Assembly (NCBI RefSeq): GCF_041378895.1
Contig: NZ_CP144212.1
Span: forward strand, 1,597,501-1,661,500
Direction: 5' to 3'
Length of the DNA: 64,000 nt
Source: Dechloromonas sp. ZY10
Lineage (GTDB): Bacteria; Pseudomonadota; Gammaproteobacteria; Burkholderiales; Rhodocyclaceae
Part shown: one piece after another, positions 1 through 9,568 of the stretch
Numbering within the stretch: the first letter of the stretch is position 1
Layout of the letters: each line of letters opens with the position of its first letter
Translations under genes and position numbers: made by a program
The notes under the pieces: model-generated
Database searches by the model: none
Told to the model about the DNA's origin: nothing
The model's input: the letters and a program-made list of their open reading frames with translations, nothing else

Positions 1-367
1 GCTTGCTGCGCCCGCGCAATTTGAGCAACGCCTTGTCTTTGCTGACCAGGATGTCGGCACCGCTGCGGGCGGCGAGTTCGAGGAATTTCTGGTCGTCCTT
101 GTCCTTGCAGCGCGGTAGTGGCGGTGCCTCGCCATCGCCGACGACGGTGACGCGGGCGGTGTAGCGGGCCCAGCGTTCGGCGATCATTTCCGGGGTCAGC
201 TTGAGCTGCGGATAAGTCAGCACCCGTTGCAATTCGTCGAGGGTGCGGGCATCGGCCAGGCATTCGATCTGTCCGGCTTCGAGCGCGGCCATGATCGGCA
301 CGGCATCGGTATTGGCCCAGTGGAAAAGATCGAGGACGACGTTGGTGTCGAGAACAAGACGCAGCAT
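1..367 (-). CDS. PIN-domain protein, putative toxin-type ribonuclease (C-terminus outside window)
   Basis: The reverse strand reads an open frame from an ATG at 367 to the window edge, about 122 residues. It opens LRLVLDTNVVLDL, with the first PIN-domain acidic residue at Asp7, and later has CKDKDDQKFLELA and ADILVSKDKALL, the acidic segments typical of the COG1569 PIN family. These proteins are about 140 residues long, so only the last part is missing. PIN domains are metal-dependent RNases, often the toxin of a toxin-antitoxin pair. No antitoxin gene is visible on the upstream side (dusC begins divergently), so a partner would have to lie beyond the left edge. Family assignment is firm; toxin activity is inference. 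Confidence 0.8.
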   Translation of the reverse strand, partial: MLRLVLDTNVVLDLFHWANTDAVPIMAALEAGQIECLADARTLDELQRVLTYPQLKLTPEMIAERWARYTARVTVVGDGEAPPLPRCKDKDDQKFLELAARSGADILVSKDKALLKLRGRSK

Positions 368-493
368 GGCGAGGATTATAATGCGTCCCCTGTTTTTGCG
401 TGGCTCGGGTGGACTTCCCCGGTTGGCTGCCCGTTGTGGTTGCTGACCCGTCCTTGCTCCGTTCCGCCCGACCTGCTGCCTGAGTCCTGCTCG

Positions 494-1480
494 ATGTCCC
501 GTATTCTTCTCGCCCCGATGGAGGGGCTCGCCGATCCCCTGATGCGCCAGATCCTGACCGCCGTTGGCGGCTACGACTGGGGAATCTGCGAATTCGTCCG
601 CGTCACCGAGAGTGTGTTGCCGAACCGCACCTTTCTCCGCACCTGCCCGGAACTGACGCAGGGCAGCCGTACCGACGCCGGCACGCCGATCCGCGTCCAG
701 CTGCTCGGCTCCGATCCGCACTACCTGGCGGCCAATGCCCGGCGCCTGGTCAAGCACCGTCCGGCCGGGGTCGATATCAATTTCGGTTGTCCGGCGCCGA
801 CGGTCTTTCGCCATCGCGGCGGCTCGGCGCTGCTTGGCGAACCGGAACTGCTGCACGCCATCGTCAGCGCGATCCGCGCCGAGGTGCCGCGCGAGATTCC
901 GTTTACCGCCAAGATGCGGCTGGGGATCAAGGACCACTCACTGGCCATCGACTGCGCGCGGGCGATTGAAGCCGGCGGCGCTGACGAGTTGATCGTGCAT
1001 GGCCGGACCAAGGTCGACGGCTACAAGCCGCCGGCGCGCTGGCACTTGATCGACGAAGTGCGGCGGGCGGTGCAGCTGCCGTTGATTGCCAACGGCGAGG
1101 TGTGGACCGTGGACGATTTCCGCAACTGCCAGCAGCAATCGGGTTGTGCCGACGTTATGCTCGGGCGCGGCGCGCTCGCTGACCCGCTCCTGCCGCGCCG
1201 GATTCGCGGCGAACTGCCGCCCGAAAGCGCCGCCAACGAGAGCTTGTGGCCCATGCTAGTGCCGGCGCTGGCCGAATTCTGGCTGGGCGTGCGCCTGCGG
1301 GTGCGGCCAGTGCATGCCGGCGGCCGGATCAAGCAGTGGCTGATGCTGTTGCGCCGTCACTACCGGGTGGCCGAAGAACTCTATACCTTGCTGCGTCCGG
1401 TCAAGGAGGCGGAAGCCATCGACCGCTTGTTGCTCGAACGCGGCATCCTGCCGCATTTGCCGAATGAGGTGCATCCATGA
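494..1480 (+). CDS. dusC: tRNA-dihydrouridine synthase, DusC-like
   Basis: A 328-residue flavoprotein that reduces a specific uridine in the tRNA D-loop; DusC of E. coli acts on U16. The chosen ATG gives the family N-terminus SRILLAPMEGLADPLMR; upstream in-frame codons give unrelated sequence. Cys99 in INFGCPAPTV is the expected catalytic cysteine, followed by the glycine-rich GGSALL segment. FTAKMRLG and IVHGRTK match the Dus TIM barrel, and a C-terminal helical RNA-binding part follows. Length fits E. coli DusC (about 315 residues). The stop overlaps the next ATG by 4 bases (ATGA), so translation with the downstream methyltransferase is probably coupled. Confidence 0.9.
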   Translation: MSRILLAPMEGLADPLMRQILTAVGGYDWGICEFVRVTESVLPNRTFLRTCPELTQGSRTDAGTPIRVQLLGSDPHYLAANARRLVKHRPAGVDINFGCPAPTVFRHRGGSALLGEPELLHAIVSAIRAEVPREIPFTAKMRLGIKDHSLAIDCARAIEAGGADELIVHGRTKVDGYKPPARWHLIDEVRRAVQLPLIANGEVWTVDDFRNCQQQSGCADVMLGRGALADPLLPRRIRGELPPESAANESLWPMLVPALAEFWLGVRLRVRPVHAGGRIKQWLMLLRRHYRVAEELYTLLRPVKEAEAIDRLLLERGILPHLPNEVHP

Positions 1481-2313
1481 GTTATCGCACCGGCTTGTCT
1501 GCCGGCCAGGCCCCCGCGTCCGAACCTGCGGATGCGGAGGATGCTGCCGGCGAGGGCAACTCCCGTTTCATCGTCAGCGCTCAGGACGGGCCGCACCGCG
1601 ACCTGCCGGCCTTGCTCGAACGCCACCTCGCGCATCCTTTCCGCAAGCCGGTGCTCGACTACAACCGGGCGGCGCTGGCGACGGCACTGGCGGCGTGGCG
1701 GGACTGGAATCCGGCGGCGCCGCTGATTCTCGATGCCGGTTGCGGCGTCGGCTGGAGCACGCTGGCGATTGCCGCGCAGTACCCCGATCATTTCGTGCTT
1801 GGCGTCGATCAGTCGCTCGAGCGCCTGCAGCGCGGCAAGCCTTTGCCGCTGCCGGAGAACGCCTTGCTGCTGCGTGCCGACCTGGTCGATTTCTGGCGCC
1901 TGCTGGCCGGCGAGGGCATCCGCCTGGCCCGGCATTACAACCTTTATCCCAATCCCTGGCCCAAGATCGGCCACCTGGCACGGCGCTGGCACGGGCATGC
2001 GGTGTTTCCGGTGTGGTGCGAACTCGGCGGCGTGCTCGAATGCCGCAGCAATTGGCAGATTTACATCGCGGAAATGGCGTTTGCCTTGAGCCGCCTGAGC
2101 GGCCAGCCGGTCGCAGCCGAGGCCTATGCCGTGCCATCGGGCGGGCAGCCGATGACGCCGTTCGAGAAAAAATACCTGGCTTCGGGCCACGGGCTATGGC
2201 GTTGCGTGGTCGACTTTGCAGCGGTTGCGTCTGACCAGACGCATGCGGCGGCTAATGGCTTGGCCACTGGTTTTTCCGGTTTTCCGGCGTCGACCGTGGA
2301 TCAGCGCCAATGA
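1477..2313 (+). CDS. SAM-dependent methyltransferase, TrmB-like (tRNA guanine-N7 methyltransferase family)
   Basis: 278 residues. The SAM-binding motif LDAGCGVGWST lies around residues 85-95, and YPNPWPK at about residue 157 corresponds to the (F/Y)PDPWPK signature of TrmB. The N-terminal 60 residues and C-terminal 35 residues are not part of the core fold. True TrmB proteins make m7G46 in tRNA. This one is divergent and may be a second paralogue, so I give no symbol. It sits between dusC and a YkgJ-type gene with 4-base overlaps on both sides. Its last residues (STVDQRQ) are encoded by half of the palindrome that recurs in this window (GTCGACCGTGGA, 2289-2300). Confidence 0.75.
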   Translation: MSYRTGLSAGQAPASEPADAEDAAGEGNSRFIVSAQDGPHRDLPALLERHLAHPFRKPVLDYNRAALATALAAWRDWNPAAPLILDAGCGVGWSTLAIAAQYPDHFVLGVDQSLERLQRGKPLPLPENALLLRADLVDFWRLLAGEGIRLARHYNLYPNPWPKIGHLARRWHGHAVFPVWCELGGVLECRSNWQIYIAEMAFALSRLSGQPVAAEAYAVPSGGQPMTPFEKKYLASGHGLWRCVVDFAAVASDQTHAAANGLATGFSGFPASTVDQRQ

Positions 2314-2648
2314 GCGTCGCCAGCAGTCCTTGCCAAAGCTGCGGTGCCTGCTGCGCCAGCCTGCGCGTCGACTTTCATCCGGCCGAACTGGCCGGTGGCG
2401 CCTTTGCCTGGGGCGACGGCGTGCCGCTGGCGATGACCGTGCCGCTGACCCCGGCGCTGGTGCGCATGCGCGGCACCGACGCGACTGGCGAAGTAACCCG
2501 CTGTGTCGCGCTGGACGGCGAAATCGGGGTCGCGGTCAGTTGCCGCATTTACCACGGTCGACCGTCGCCATGCCGTGAATTCGATATCGAACACCCAGCC
2601 TGCAACCGCGCCCGCCGCCATTGCGGCCTGCCGCCGCTGGCCGAGTAA
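2310..2648 (+). CDS. YkgJ-family cysteine cluster protein
   Basis: 112 residues, starting with CQSCGACC at residues 8-15 and followed by further cysteines (SCRIY, SPCREF, HPACN, RHCGL). This is the CxxCxxCC zinc/iron-cluster pattern of the YkgJ (UPF0153) family, whose biochemical role is not established. The ATG overlaps the stop of the methyltransferase by 4 bases, so it belongs to the dusC transcription unit. A near-exact copy of the recurring palindrome (CACGGTCGACCGTC, 2553-2566) lies in frame within the codons for YHGRPSP, between two conserved cysteines. Confidence 0.8.
   Translation: MSVASSPCQSCGACCASLRVDFHPAELAGGAFAWGDGVPLAMTVPLTPALVRMRGTDATGEVTRCVALDGEIGVAVSCRIYHGRPSPCREFDIEHPACNRARRHCGLPPLAE
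2553..2566. repeat. Near copy of the dispersed CACGGTCGACCGTG palindrome inside the ykgJ-type gene
   Basis: CACGGTCGACCGTC matches 13 of 14 core positions. It lies in coding sequence, and the flanking arms are not complementary here. It could be chance, but the core is rare enough that I list it with the family. Confidence 0.5.
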
Positions 2649-2666
2649 ACGGCGTTTGAACTCCGC

Positions 2667-3614
2667 TCAAGCGGCACCGTTATCGGGAGGCGTCACGATG
2701 TCGGCGCTGGCACACCGTGCCTGCAGCCAGTCGGCAAAGACCTTGGCCGCCGGCGTCGCGGGCTGCCGCAGTAACAGGTAGTAGGCGTAGGCCGAGGGCA
2801 ACGCTTGCCGATGGCAGATTTGCAGGCGGCCATCGGCCAGATCGTCGGTAATGTGCGCCCGTTGCATCAGCGCCACGCCCTGGCCGGCAAGTGCCGCCTC
2901 ATGGACCAGTACGGCATTGGAAAAACTTGGCCCCTGGCGGCAGTTGATACCGTCAAGGCCGGCCAGCCGGCACCATTCACCCCAGTTGGGGCGCTGTTCC
3001 GGTAGCGGAATCGAGGCATCGTGCAGCAGCGTCTGCCGGGCCAACCAGGCGGCAAACGGCAACTCGGGGCGCCACAAGGCCGGCGCGCAGACTGCTAGGT
3101 AATCGCCAGTCTGCAAGCGCAAGCTGGCTTGGCCCGGGTAATGCCCGTGACCGTAGCGGATCAAGACATCGACTGCGTCGGGAATCAACGGTTGCGGAAT
3201 CACCGTCGCATCGACATAGTCCGGTGCGCTACCCAGGTGCAGCGTGATCTCCGGGTGCCGGCGGTTGAATTCGCCCAGATGCGGCACCAGCCAGCGACTG
3301 GCAAAGGCGGCCGGGGCACCGACGTGCAGCGTGCCTTCTGGCCGAACGGCGGGAAGCTGGGCCAGCGCCTCGGCAAAGCAGGCGAAGCCGTCACGAATTC
3401 CCGGCAACAGCGCCATCCCTGCCGGTGTCAGACGCAGGCTGCGCGGACTGCGCTCAAACAGTGAGCAGCCCAGGTAGTCCTCCAGGCTGCGGATTTGCTG
3501 GCTGACGGCGGCTGGAGTGACGTGCAGGTCACTGGCGGCCTGGCGGAAATTGAGCCGGGTAGCGGCGACCAGAAAGGTGCGCAGGGTGGATAGCGGGGGC
3601 AGGCGGGGTAGCAT
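2667..3614 (-). CDS. LysR-type transcriptional regulator (GcvA-like)
   Basis: 315 residues. The N-terminal winged HTH carries the AAVSQQIRSLEDYLG signature at about residues 34-48, followed by a periplasmic-binding-protein-like effector domain (SRWLVPHLGEFNRRHPEI). Overall it resembles GcvA-type LTTRs, which act as tetramers and usually control a divergent gene. Here the divergent neighbour is a small ORF plus a bestrophin-like channel, with an LTTR-box-like inverted repeat in between. The effector is unknown. The start is the upstream ATG that gives LPRLPPLSTLRTFL, normal for the family. Confidence 0.88.
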   Translation of the reverse strand: MLPRLPPLSTLRTFLVAATRLNFRQAASDLHVTPAAVSQQIRSLEDYLGCSLFERSPRSLRLTPAGMALLPGIRDGFACFAEALAQLPAVRPEGTLHVGAPAAFASRWLVPHLGEFNRRHPEITLHLGSAPDYVDATVIPQPLIPDAVDVLIRYGHGHYPGQASLRLQTGDYLAVCAPALWRPELPFAAWLARQTLLHDASIPLPEQRPNWGEWCRLAGLDGINCRQGPSFSNAVLVHEAALAGQGVALMQRAHITDDLADGRLQICHRQALPSAYAYYLLLRQPATPAAKVFADWLQARCASADIVTPPDNGAA

Positions 3615-3622
3615 CGCTCAAG

Positions 3623-3639
3623 GTTAACTTTTTCTTAAC
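3623..3639. promoter_or_regulatory. Candidate LysR-type binding site
   Basis: GTTAA-N7-TTAAC is an inverted repeat containing the T-N11-A spacing of LTTR boxes (T3625, A3637). It sits a few bases upstream of the lysR start and about 90 bases before the divergent small ORF. Position and symmetry support autoregulation; no binding evidence. Confidence 0.45.
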
Positions 3640-3728
3640 GTGGCGATGATAAAACATTGTTTTGTGCGCTGCAGCAAAAGGACTAGACTTTTTTCGTCTC
3701 CCATTTTTTTGCGAAAGGAGTGTGGACC

Positions 3729-3908
3729 GTGAATATCATCCGTCTGCTCACCCGTTGGTTCTCCACCCCGACTACCGCAGCTGCGCTCAGCTACGACGAG
3801 GTCTTCAGCGCTGGCCAGCCCGAGCGGGTTGCCGTCACCCCGGCGCCGGCGGCGATCGCCGATGGCGAAGCCTGGTTCCACGAAGTCTTTGCCGGAGCAG
3901 TATTTTGA
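3729..3908 (+). CDS. Small hypothetical protein, 59 residues
   Basis: A short ORF starting at GTG 3729, 8 bases after a strong AAAGGAG ribosome-binding site (3714-3720). An in-frame GTG at 3720 is too close to that site. The product begins with a basic amphipathic stretch (NIIRLLTRWF), has a proline/alanine-rich middle and ends in FHEVFAGAVF. No family recognised. It is divergent from the LysR gene and 28 bases upstream of the bestrophin gene, so it may be co-transcribed with it or act as a leader. The ribosome-binding site is the main support. Confidence 0.5.
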   Translation: MNIIRLLTRWFSTPTTAAALSYDEVFSAGQPERVAVTPAPAAIADGEAWFHEVFAGAVF

Positions 3909-3936
3909 GCCGGCCATGCCGGCAGGCGGGGGCGCG

Positions 3937-4848
3937 ATGATTGTCCGTCCCCGCCCGCACTGGTTGCGCCTGTTGTTTGTCCGGCGAGGTTCGCTGGTCC
4001 ACAAGATTTTTACCCAGCAATGCCTGATGTTTGCGTGGTCGGCCGCGATCATCTACGCCCACGCGCATTTGCAGCACTGGCAGATTTCCCTGACTGCGGC
4101 ACCGTTTTCGCTGATGGGCCTGGCGCTGGCGATTTTTCTCGGTTTTCGCATCAACGCCAGCTACGACCGCTACTGGGAAGCACGCAAGCACTGGGGCGCC
4201 GTGCTGGTCGAGGTCCGCAACCTGGCTCGCCAGGCACAGACGCTGACTTCAACGGCCAGCCAGCCGCGCCCCTTCATCCTCGGTCTGGCCGGCTTTGCCG
4301 CCGCAATGCGCAACCAGTTACGCAGCGAGGCCAGCGATCACGGCTGTCGCCACTTGCTGCCGGAAAGCCTGCTGGCGCAGATGCAGGGCAAGCGTTTTGC
4401 ACCGGTGCTGGTGCTGCGCTGGCTCGGCGAATGGTTGCGCGACGAGCGCGAGGCCGGGCGGCTCGACCCGGTGCTGGCGCCCAAAATGGAAGCCTCGCTC
4501 GATGCGCTGTCGATGGCCCACGGCAGTTGCGAACGGATCGCCTACAACCCCTTGCCTTTCAGTTATGCGGTGATCCTGCACCGCGCCGCCTACCTGTTCT
4601 GCCTGCTGCTGCCCTTTGGCTTGGTCGAGTCGGTCGGGCTGATGACGCCACTGGTGGTCACCTTCGTGTCTTACACCTTCTTTGCGCTGGAAGCCCTCAG
4701 CGATGAAATCGAGGAGCCTTTCGGGCGCAGTACCAACGATCTGGCCCTCGATGCAATGGTCGTGACCATCGAAATCAGCCTGCGTGAACTATTGGGTGAG
4801 ACCCCGCCGGCGGCTCTGCAGCCGGACTGCAACTACCTGCTGACCTGA
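3937..4848 (+). CDS. Bestrophin-family inner-membrane channel (YneE/UPF0187)
   Basis: 303 residues. The N-terminus IVRPRPHWLRLLFVRRGS matches the YneE family start, so I chose ATG 3937, preceded by a GGCGGGGG stretch, over the in-frame ATG at 3916. It has paired hydrophobic segments near residues 33-80 and 205-250, and the family motif GFRINASYDRYWEARKHWG. The C-terminal ALSDEIEEPFGRSTNDLAL corresponds to the bestrophin Ca-clasp-like region. Prokaryotic bestrophins are pentameric ion channels; KpBest conducts cations. The gene is probably controlled by the divergent LysR protein. Confidence 0.85.
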   Translation: MIVRPRPHWLRLLFVRRGSLVHKIFTQQCLMFAWSAAIIYAHAHLQHWQISLTAAPFSLMGLALAIFLGFRINASYDRYWEARKHWGAVLVEVRNLARQAQTLTSTASQPRPFILGLAGFAAAMRNQLRSEASDHGCRHLLPESLLAQMQGKRFAPVLVLRWLGEWLRDEREAGRLDPVLAPKMEASLDALSMAHGSCERIAYNPLPFSYAVILHRAAYLFCLLLPFGLVESVGLMTPLVVTFVSYTFFALEALSDEIEEPFGRSTNDLALDAMVVTIEISLRELLGETPPAALQPDCNYLLT

Positions 4849-4902
4849 GATTGCGGCGGCTATTGCGGCTTGCGGGCGGGCTTGAGGCGTTTGCGAGCAG
4901 CG

Positions 4903-4940
4903 GGTATTTGCCGGCCGCCATCCGGCGGGCGGCAAATACC
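4903..4940. terminator. Bidirectional terminator-like hairpin
   Basis: A 17-pair stem with one mismatch (left arm 4903-4919, right arm 4924-4940) and a 4-base loop, between the convergent bestrophin and hybrid kinase genes. There is no long U-tract on either side, so it may be an RNA-stabilising hairpin and not an intrinsic terminator. Confidence 0.55.
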
Positions 4941-4989
4941 GATGGCTGCCCTGGGCGCAGTCCTGGTGTCCAAGGATGTGTTCAGGCGG

Positions 4990-6744
4990 TTACCAGCGCT
5001 GGGCCAGCAGGCTGACGATCTGCCGGTACAGTTCCCGTGGCTCAACCGGCTTATGCAGCAGCGGAACCCCGAAGGCGCGAGCTTCGCGCAGTCGTTGCGG
5101 ATCGGTGTCGCCGGTAATCAGCAGAGCCGGGATCGGGCGCTCGGCTTGCTGCCGGATGCGTTCGATGGCCTCGGCCCCGGTCCGGTATTCGCGCAGGCGG
5201 TAGTCGCTGATGATCAGGTCGGGTGGATTTTTTCGGGCAATCATCAGGGCCCGTTCAATGTCATCAACGCTCTGGCAGTTGAAGTCCCATTCAGCCAACT
5301 GTGCAGCGGTACTGGCCCGCACGATGTCGTCGTCGTCGATCAGCAGAATGTTCACGTTTTGCGGCAGGATGCGTGGGACCGGCGGAGTGGGGGGGAGGGG
5401 CTCTCCGGCATAAGTCAGCGGCACGCCAAGGCGGAAAACACTGCCGCGTCCTGGCCGGGAACTGACCGAAATGGGGTGCTGCAGGCAGGTGGCCAAGCCT
5501 TTGACGATGGCCAGGCCAAGACCCAGGCCTTTCTGGCGATCGCGTTCAGGATTGCCGAGTTGGTGAAATTCGCGAAAAATTTCCTGATGTTGCTCTTGCG
5601 GGATGCCGATTCCGGTGTCGTAGACTTCGATCAGAGCCATCTGTCCGCGTTTGCGGCAGGCCAGCAGGACTCCGCCGCGCCGGGTGTAGCGAATCGCGTT
5701 GCCGACCAGATTGCGCAGAATCACTTCCAGCAGTCCGGGGTCGGAAAGAACGGCCAGATCGGTTTCGCGCGAGCGGTAGTTGAGCCGCTTGGCATCGGCC
5801 TGGGCGATGAATTCGTTCTCGATCTTGTTGAGCAGTGGCTGCAGGCGGAAGCGGCTGAACTGGGGCGTGATGTTCCCGGCCTCGATCCGCGAAAAATCCA
5901 TCAGCGTGTGCAACATTTCGCTGCTGGCATTGGTGGCAGTGGTCAGGTGGTCGATCAACTCCTGCTGTTTCGGACTTAACGGGGTATTGCGCAGAACGCT
6001 GAGAAACATCCCCTGAGCATGGATCGGTTGCCGCAAGTCATGGCTGACCGAAGCCAGAAAGCGCGATTTTGCGTGGTTGGCGGCATCGGCATGCAGGCGG
6101 GCGTTGTCCGTCTGCTGGATTTCCCGACGCAGACGCTGTTCGCTGAGATAGAGTTGGCGGCGCTGCAATTCGGTCAGATAACCGGCGGCGCCGCCGATCA
6201 GGTTGGCGGTGACGATATAGAAATCATGCAGGCAGAGCATCTCGGCCGGAATATCGTTGCGCCAGAATGCGCCAAGGTTGTAGGCCGCCAGCAGCAGCAA
6301 GTCGACTGCCAGTGCATAGATGAAGCGGGTGCCGACCAGGTTGTAGGTGAAAAAAGTAACCAGGATCAGGGCCGGGTAAAACGCATCTGCCTGCTCGTGC
6401 GGCAGATACAAACCCATGCTCACCAGTCCCAGCCCGCCGGCCAGGCCGACCAGTGCGAGCAGCAAATAATTGCAGAGCGGGAATAGCCGGTGGGTTGAAA
6501 AGAGCAGGACGGAGACAGGCACCAGCGTAGCGGCACCGCGGATCGTCCAAACTGCAGTCAGGTCGTTGCCGGAAAAAAAACGCGGGTCGAACAGCAATCC
6601 GTGCGCCAGGTAAGTGCTGATTGCGACCAGCAAGGCCATCCGGCCCTGCTGGAGCAGACGTAACTGGTCATGCTGCTGGAACGCCACTTCGACGCGGGCA
6701 TCCCTGAAACAGAGGGTGAGTCGCTTGAGTTCCGGCGGGATCAC
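4990..6744 (-). CDS. Membrane hybrid sensor histidine kinase with C-terminal receiver
   Basis: 584 residues. The N-terminal about 190 residues form roughly six hydrophobic helices with no large periplasmic loop. A short coiled coil follows, then HisKA with SVSHDLRQP (phospho-acceptor His235). The HATPase has NLVGNAIRYTRRGG, DTGIGIP and GLGLGLAIVKGLA. The C-terminal receiver has LLIDDDD and the acceptor Asp514 in ISDYRLREY. The ATG overlaps the stop of the upstream response-regulator gene by 4 bases, so the two form a signalling pair. The signal is unknown; a membrane-embedded sensor without a periplasmic domain suggests a membrane or intracellular cue. Confidence 0.88.
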   Translation of the reverse strand: MIPPELKRLTLCFRDARVEVAFQQHDQLRLLQQGRMALLVAISTYLAHGLLFDPRFFSGNDLTAVWTIRGAATLVPVSVLLFSTHRLFPLCNYLLLALVGLAGGLGLVSMGLYLPHEQADAFYPALILVTFFTYNLVGTRFIYALAVDLLLLAAYNLGAFWRNDIPAEMLCLHDFYIVTANLIGGAAGYLTELQRRQLYLSEQRLRREIQQTDNARLHADAANHAKSRFLASVSHDLRQPIHAQGMFLSVLRNTPLSPKQQELIDHLTTATNASSEMLHTLMDFSRIEAGNITPQFSRFRLQPLLNKIENEFIAQADAKRLNYRSRETDLAVLSDPGLLEVILRNLVGNAIRYTRRGGVLLACRKRGQMALIEVYDTGIGIPQEQHQEIFREFHQLGNPERDRQKGLGLGLAIVKGLATCLQHPISVSSRPGRGSVFRLGVPLTYAGEPLPPTPPVPRILPQNVNILLIDDDDIVRASTAAQLAEWDFNCQSVDDIERALMIARKNPPDLIISDYRLREYRTGAEAIERIRQQAERPIPALLITGDTDPQRLREARAFGVPLLHKPVEPRELYRQIVSLLAQRW

Positions 6745-7346
6745 CGGATATATCCCCGGCGGCGGGCTTCAAAGACGGCTTCGGTCCGGTTGCTGACGCC
6801 GAAATAGCCGAGAATGTCCTGCACATGGCGGCGGACGGTGTTGTCGGAAAGTTTGAGTTCGCGCGCGATCAGCTTGTTGCTGAGTCCATCGCAGAGCAGT
6901 TCGAGAACTTCGCACTGACGGGGGGTCAGGAAGTCCTGTTCGCTGCGGGAGTGGGGGGGCGGGGCATCGTTTTCAGCCAGCAACTGGTTACGGATGGTGG
7001 CGGCAATGTGCGAACTGTTTTCAGACTTGGAAAGAAAGCAGTGCACCCCGCGCTCCAGCGCATTGTTGCGGGTGAATTCGTCGTCCTGTGCCGAAAGCAT
7101 GATCAGGCGGGCGTGCGGCCAGCGTTTGCGGAGCAGGGTCACGCCATCCAGACCATTGAGGCCGGGCAGCTTGATGTCGACGACGATGCCGTCGGGCGAC
7201 ACATCCAGCTGCAGCGCGGCGTGGATCGACGAGGCCGTATGTACTTCCAGGTCGGGCATCTCATGTTTCAGCACGATGCCGAGACCTTCGAGCAGGATGG
7301 CGTGATCGTCGATGATCAAAAGGGAAGGCAAGGGTTCTGTAGTCAT
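6741..7346 (-). CDS. NarL/LuxR-family response regulator
   Basis: 201 residues from ATG 7346; an upstream in-frame TTG at 7364 is less likely. The receiver has IIDDHA and the acceptor Asp57 in VVDIKLPGLNG. The LuxR-type HTH at the C-terminus reads LTPRQCEVLELLCDGLSNKLIA then SDNTVRRHVQDIL. It overlaps the hybrid kinase by 4 bases and is its likely output. The nearest gene outside the pair is the flagellin-like gene at 7666, divergently transcribed, a possible target by position only. Confidence 0.88.
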   Translation of the reverse strand: MTTEPLPSLLIIDDHAILLEGLGIVLKHEMPDLEVHTASSIHAALQLDVSPDGIVVDIKLPGLNGLDGVTLLRKRWPHARLIMLSAQDDEFTRNNALERGVHCFLSKSENSSHIAATIRNQLLAENDAPPPHSRSEQDFLTPRQCEVLELLCDGLSNKLIARELKLSDNTVRRHVQDILGYFGVSNRTEAVFEARRRGYIR

Positions 7347-7665
7347 GAGAAAGGCTAACGGCAAAAATGACCAAAGAATGGATAGTTCGAAAAGACCAGT
7401 TTGCTGTCAAGCGGTTTTTGCCCTTTTAAGGGTTTTCGATAATTTTTCGCTTTGTCGGGCTGAGGTGGCCTGACTCGGCCAGTCTCGGCGGCCCCGAAAG
7501 CCATTTGCCGGTCAGCCTTCGCCGGGATGCAGCCGAGCATATCTGGCGGCAATGAGGACAAGGTGGGGTATTGCCAGGGGCATGGCCCAGTGGTCCAGCC
7601 GGCCTATTCAGTGTTGCTTGCCAGCTGCTGTTAGTCACCCTGAACGCATTAGATGAAAGGGAGGG
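7347..7665. other. Intergenic region between response regulator and flagellin-like gene
   Basis: 319 bases between divergent genes. It must contain both promoters, but I find no convincing sigma-28 (flagellin-type) or sigma-70 pair. It contains the small palindromic stretch CCCTTTTAAGGG near 7420-7432. The flagellin-like start is preceded by a clear GAAAGGGAGGG ribosome-binding site just before 7666. Confidence 0.6.
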
Positions 7666-8488
<823 letters not shown>

Positions 8489-8595
8489 GGCGGATTGCGG
8501 CCGCCTGGGTCGGGGCGGAATGTCCCGTAAGCGTCGGTGGCATGCCGCCCCGGCGCTTTGTGATTTATAATTACAGCCTTTCGGGTAGCCTGTCC

Positions 8596-8772
8596 GACAC
8601 CATATGTCGATGGGCGACGGGAAGCCGGTGATCCGGCGCGTGAGCGAATCGTCACGCGCGGCCAGTCCGGCGCAGCCCCCGCTGCTGTAGGCCTGACGAC
8701 TTTGCATTCAGCCACTGCACCGCAAGGTGCGGGAAGGCGCAAGGGAGGACGAGGGCAAGCCAGAAGACCGAC
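8596..8772 (+). promoter_or_regulatory. Cobalamin riboswitch upstream of cbiM
   Basis: Diagnostic B12-riboswitch segments occur in order: GACGGGAAGCCGGTG (8616-8630), the B12 box GCGCAGCCCCCGCTGCTGTA (8670-8689), AGCCACTGC (8710-8718), GTGCGGGAAGGC (8727-8738) and AAGCCAGAAGACC (8757-8769, usually CAGGAGACC). About 120 bases separate it from the cbiM ATG. A TATAAT at 8566-8571 could be the -10 of its promoter. Bound adenosylcobalamin is expected to lower expression of the cobalt transporter and perhaps the whole downstream operon. Confidence 0.92.
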
Positions 8773-8893
8773 CCGGAAAACGTTTGCTTCATGCTCCGGG
8801 TGGGAGCGCGGGCCGGTGGCAGCAGTTTTCTGCCCACTTGTCGGCATTCCGTCCGGGGCCTTGTCAGGTCTTGCACGCACGGAGGGTGTCGGC

Positions 8894-9568
8894 ATGCACA
8901 TCATGGAAGGTTTTCTCCCGGTCGAACACGCCGTCGGCTGGACGCTGGCGGCGGCGCCGTTCGTCGCCTGGGGCGTGCGTTCGCTGCGCCGCCAGTTTGT
9001 CGAGCAGCCGGAGCAGCGGATGCTGCTCGGCGTCGCCGCCGCATTCTCCTTCGTGCTCTCGGCACTGAAACTGCCGTCGGTCACCGGCAGCTGCTCGCAT
9101 CCCACCGGTGCCGGGCTTGGCGCCTTGCTCTTCGGGCCGGCGGCGATGGTCCCGGTCGGCCTGGTGGTGCTGCTGTTCCAGGCCCTGCTGCTGGCGCACG
9201 GCGGGCTGACCACGCTCGGCGCCAACCTGTTTTCGATGGCCATCGTCGGCCCCTTCGTCGCCTATGGCGTCTTCCGTCTGGCACGGCGCCTCGGCCTCTC
9301 GCTGGCGGTCGCGGTGTTTGCCGCCGCCTGCCTCGGCGATCTGGCGACCTATGTTACCACCTCGCTGCAACTGGCCTGGGCCTTCCCCGATCCGGCCGGT
9401 GGTTTTGCCGCGTCCTTCGCCAAGTTTGCCGGCATCTTCGCGCTGACCCAGATTCCGCTGGCGATCAGCGAAGGCCTGCTGACCGTGGTCGTGGTCAATG
9501 CGCTGGCCCGCTTCAATGCCGACGAACTACGCCAGCTCAAGCTCTTTGCCCGCGAGGTGAAGGCATGA
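8894..9568 (+). CDS. cbiM: Cobalt ECF transporter substrate-binding subunit CbiM
   Basis: 224 residues. It begins MHIMEGFLP; the conserved His2 and N-terminal loop coordinate Co2+ in CbiM/NikM proteins, which fixes ATG 8894. A GGAGGG ribosome-binding site lies at 8881-8886. Several membrane helices are visible, with the family segments [17 protein letters not shown] and [16 protein letters not shown]. It is the integral S-component of the cobalt importer, first in the cbiMNQO operon, and overlaps cbiN by 4 bases. The cobalamin riboswitch lies directly upstream. Confidence 0.95.
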   Translation: MHIMEGFLPVEHAVGWTLAAAPFVAWGVRSLRRQFVEQPEQRMLLGVAAAFSFVLSALKLPSVTGSCSHPTGAGLGALLFGPAAMVPVGLVVLLFQALLLAHGGLTTLGANLFSMAIVGPFVAYGVFRLARRLGLSLAVAVFAAACLGDLATYVTTSLQLAWAFPDPAGGFAASFAKFAGIFALTQIPLAISEGLLTVVVVNALARFNADELRQLKLFAREVKA

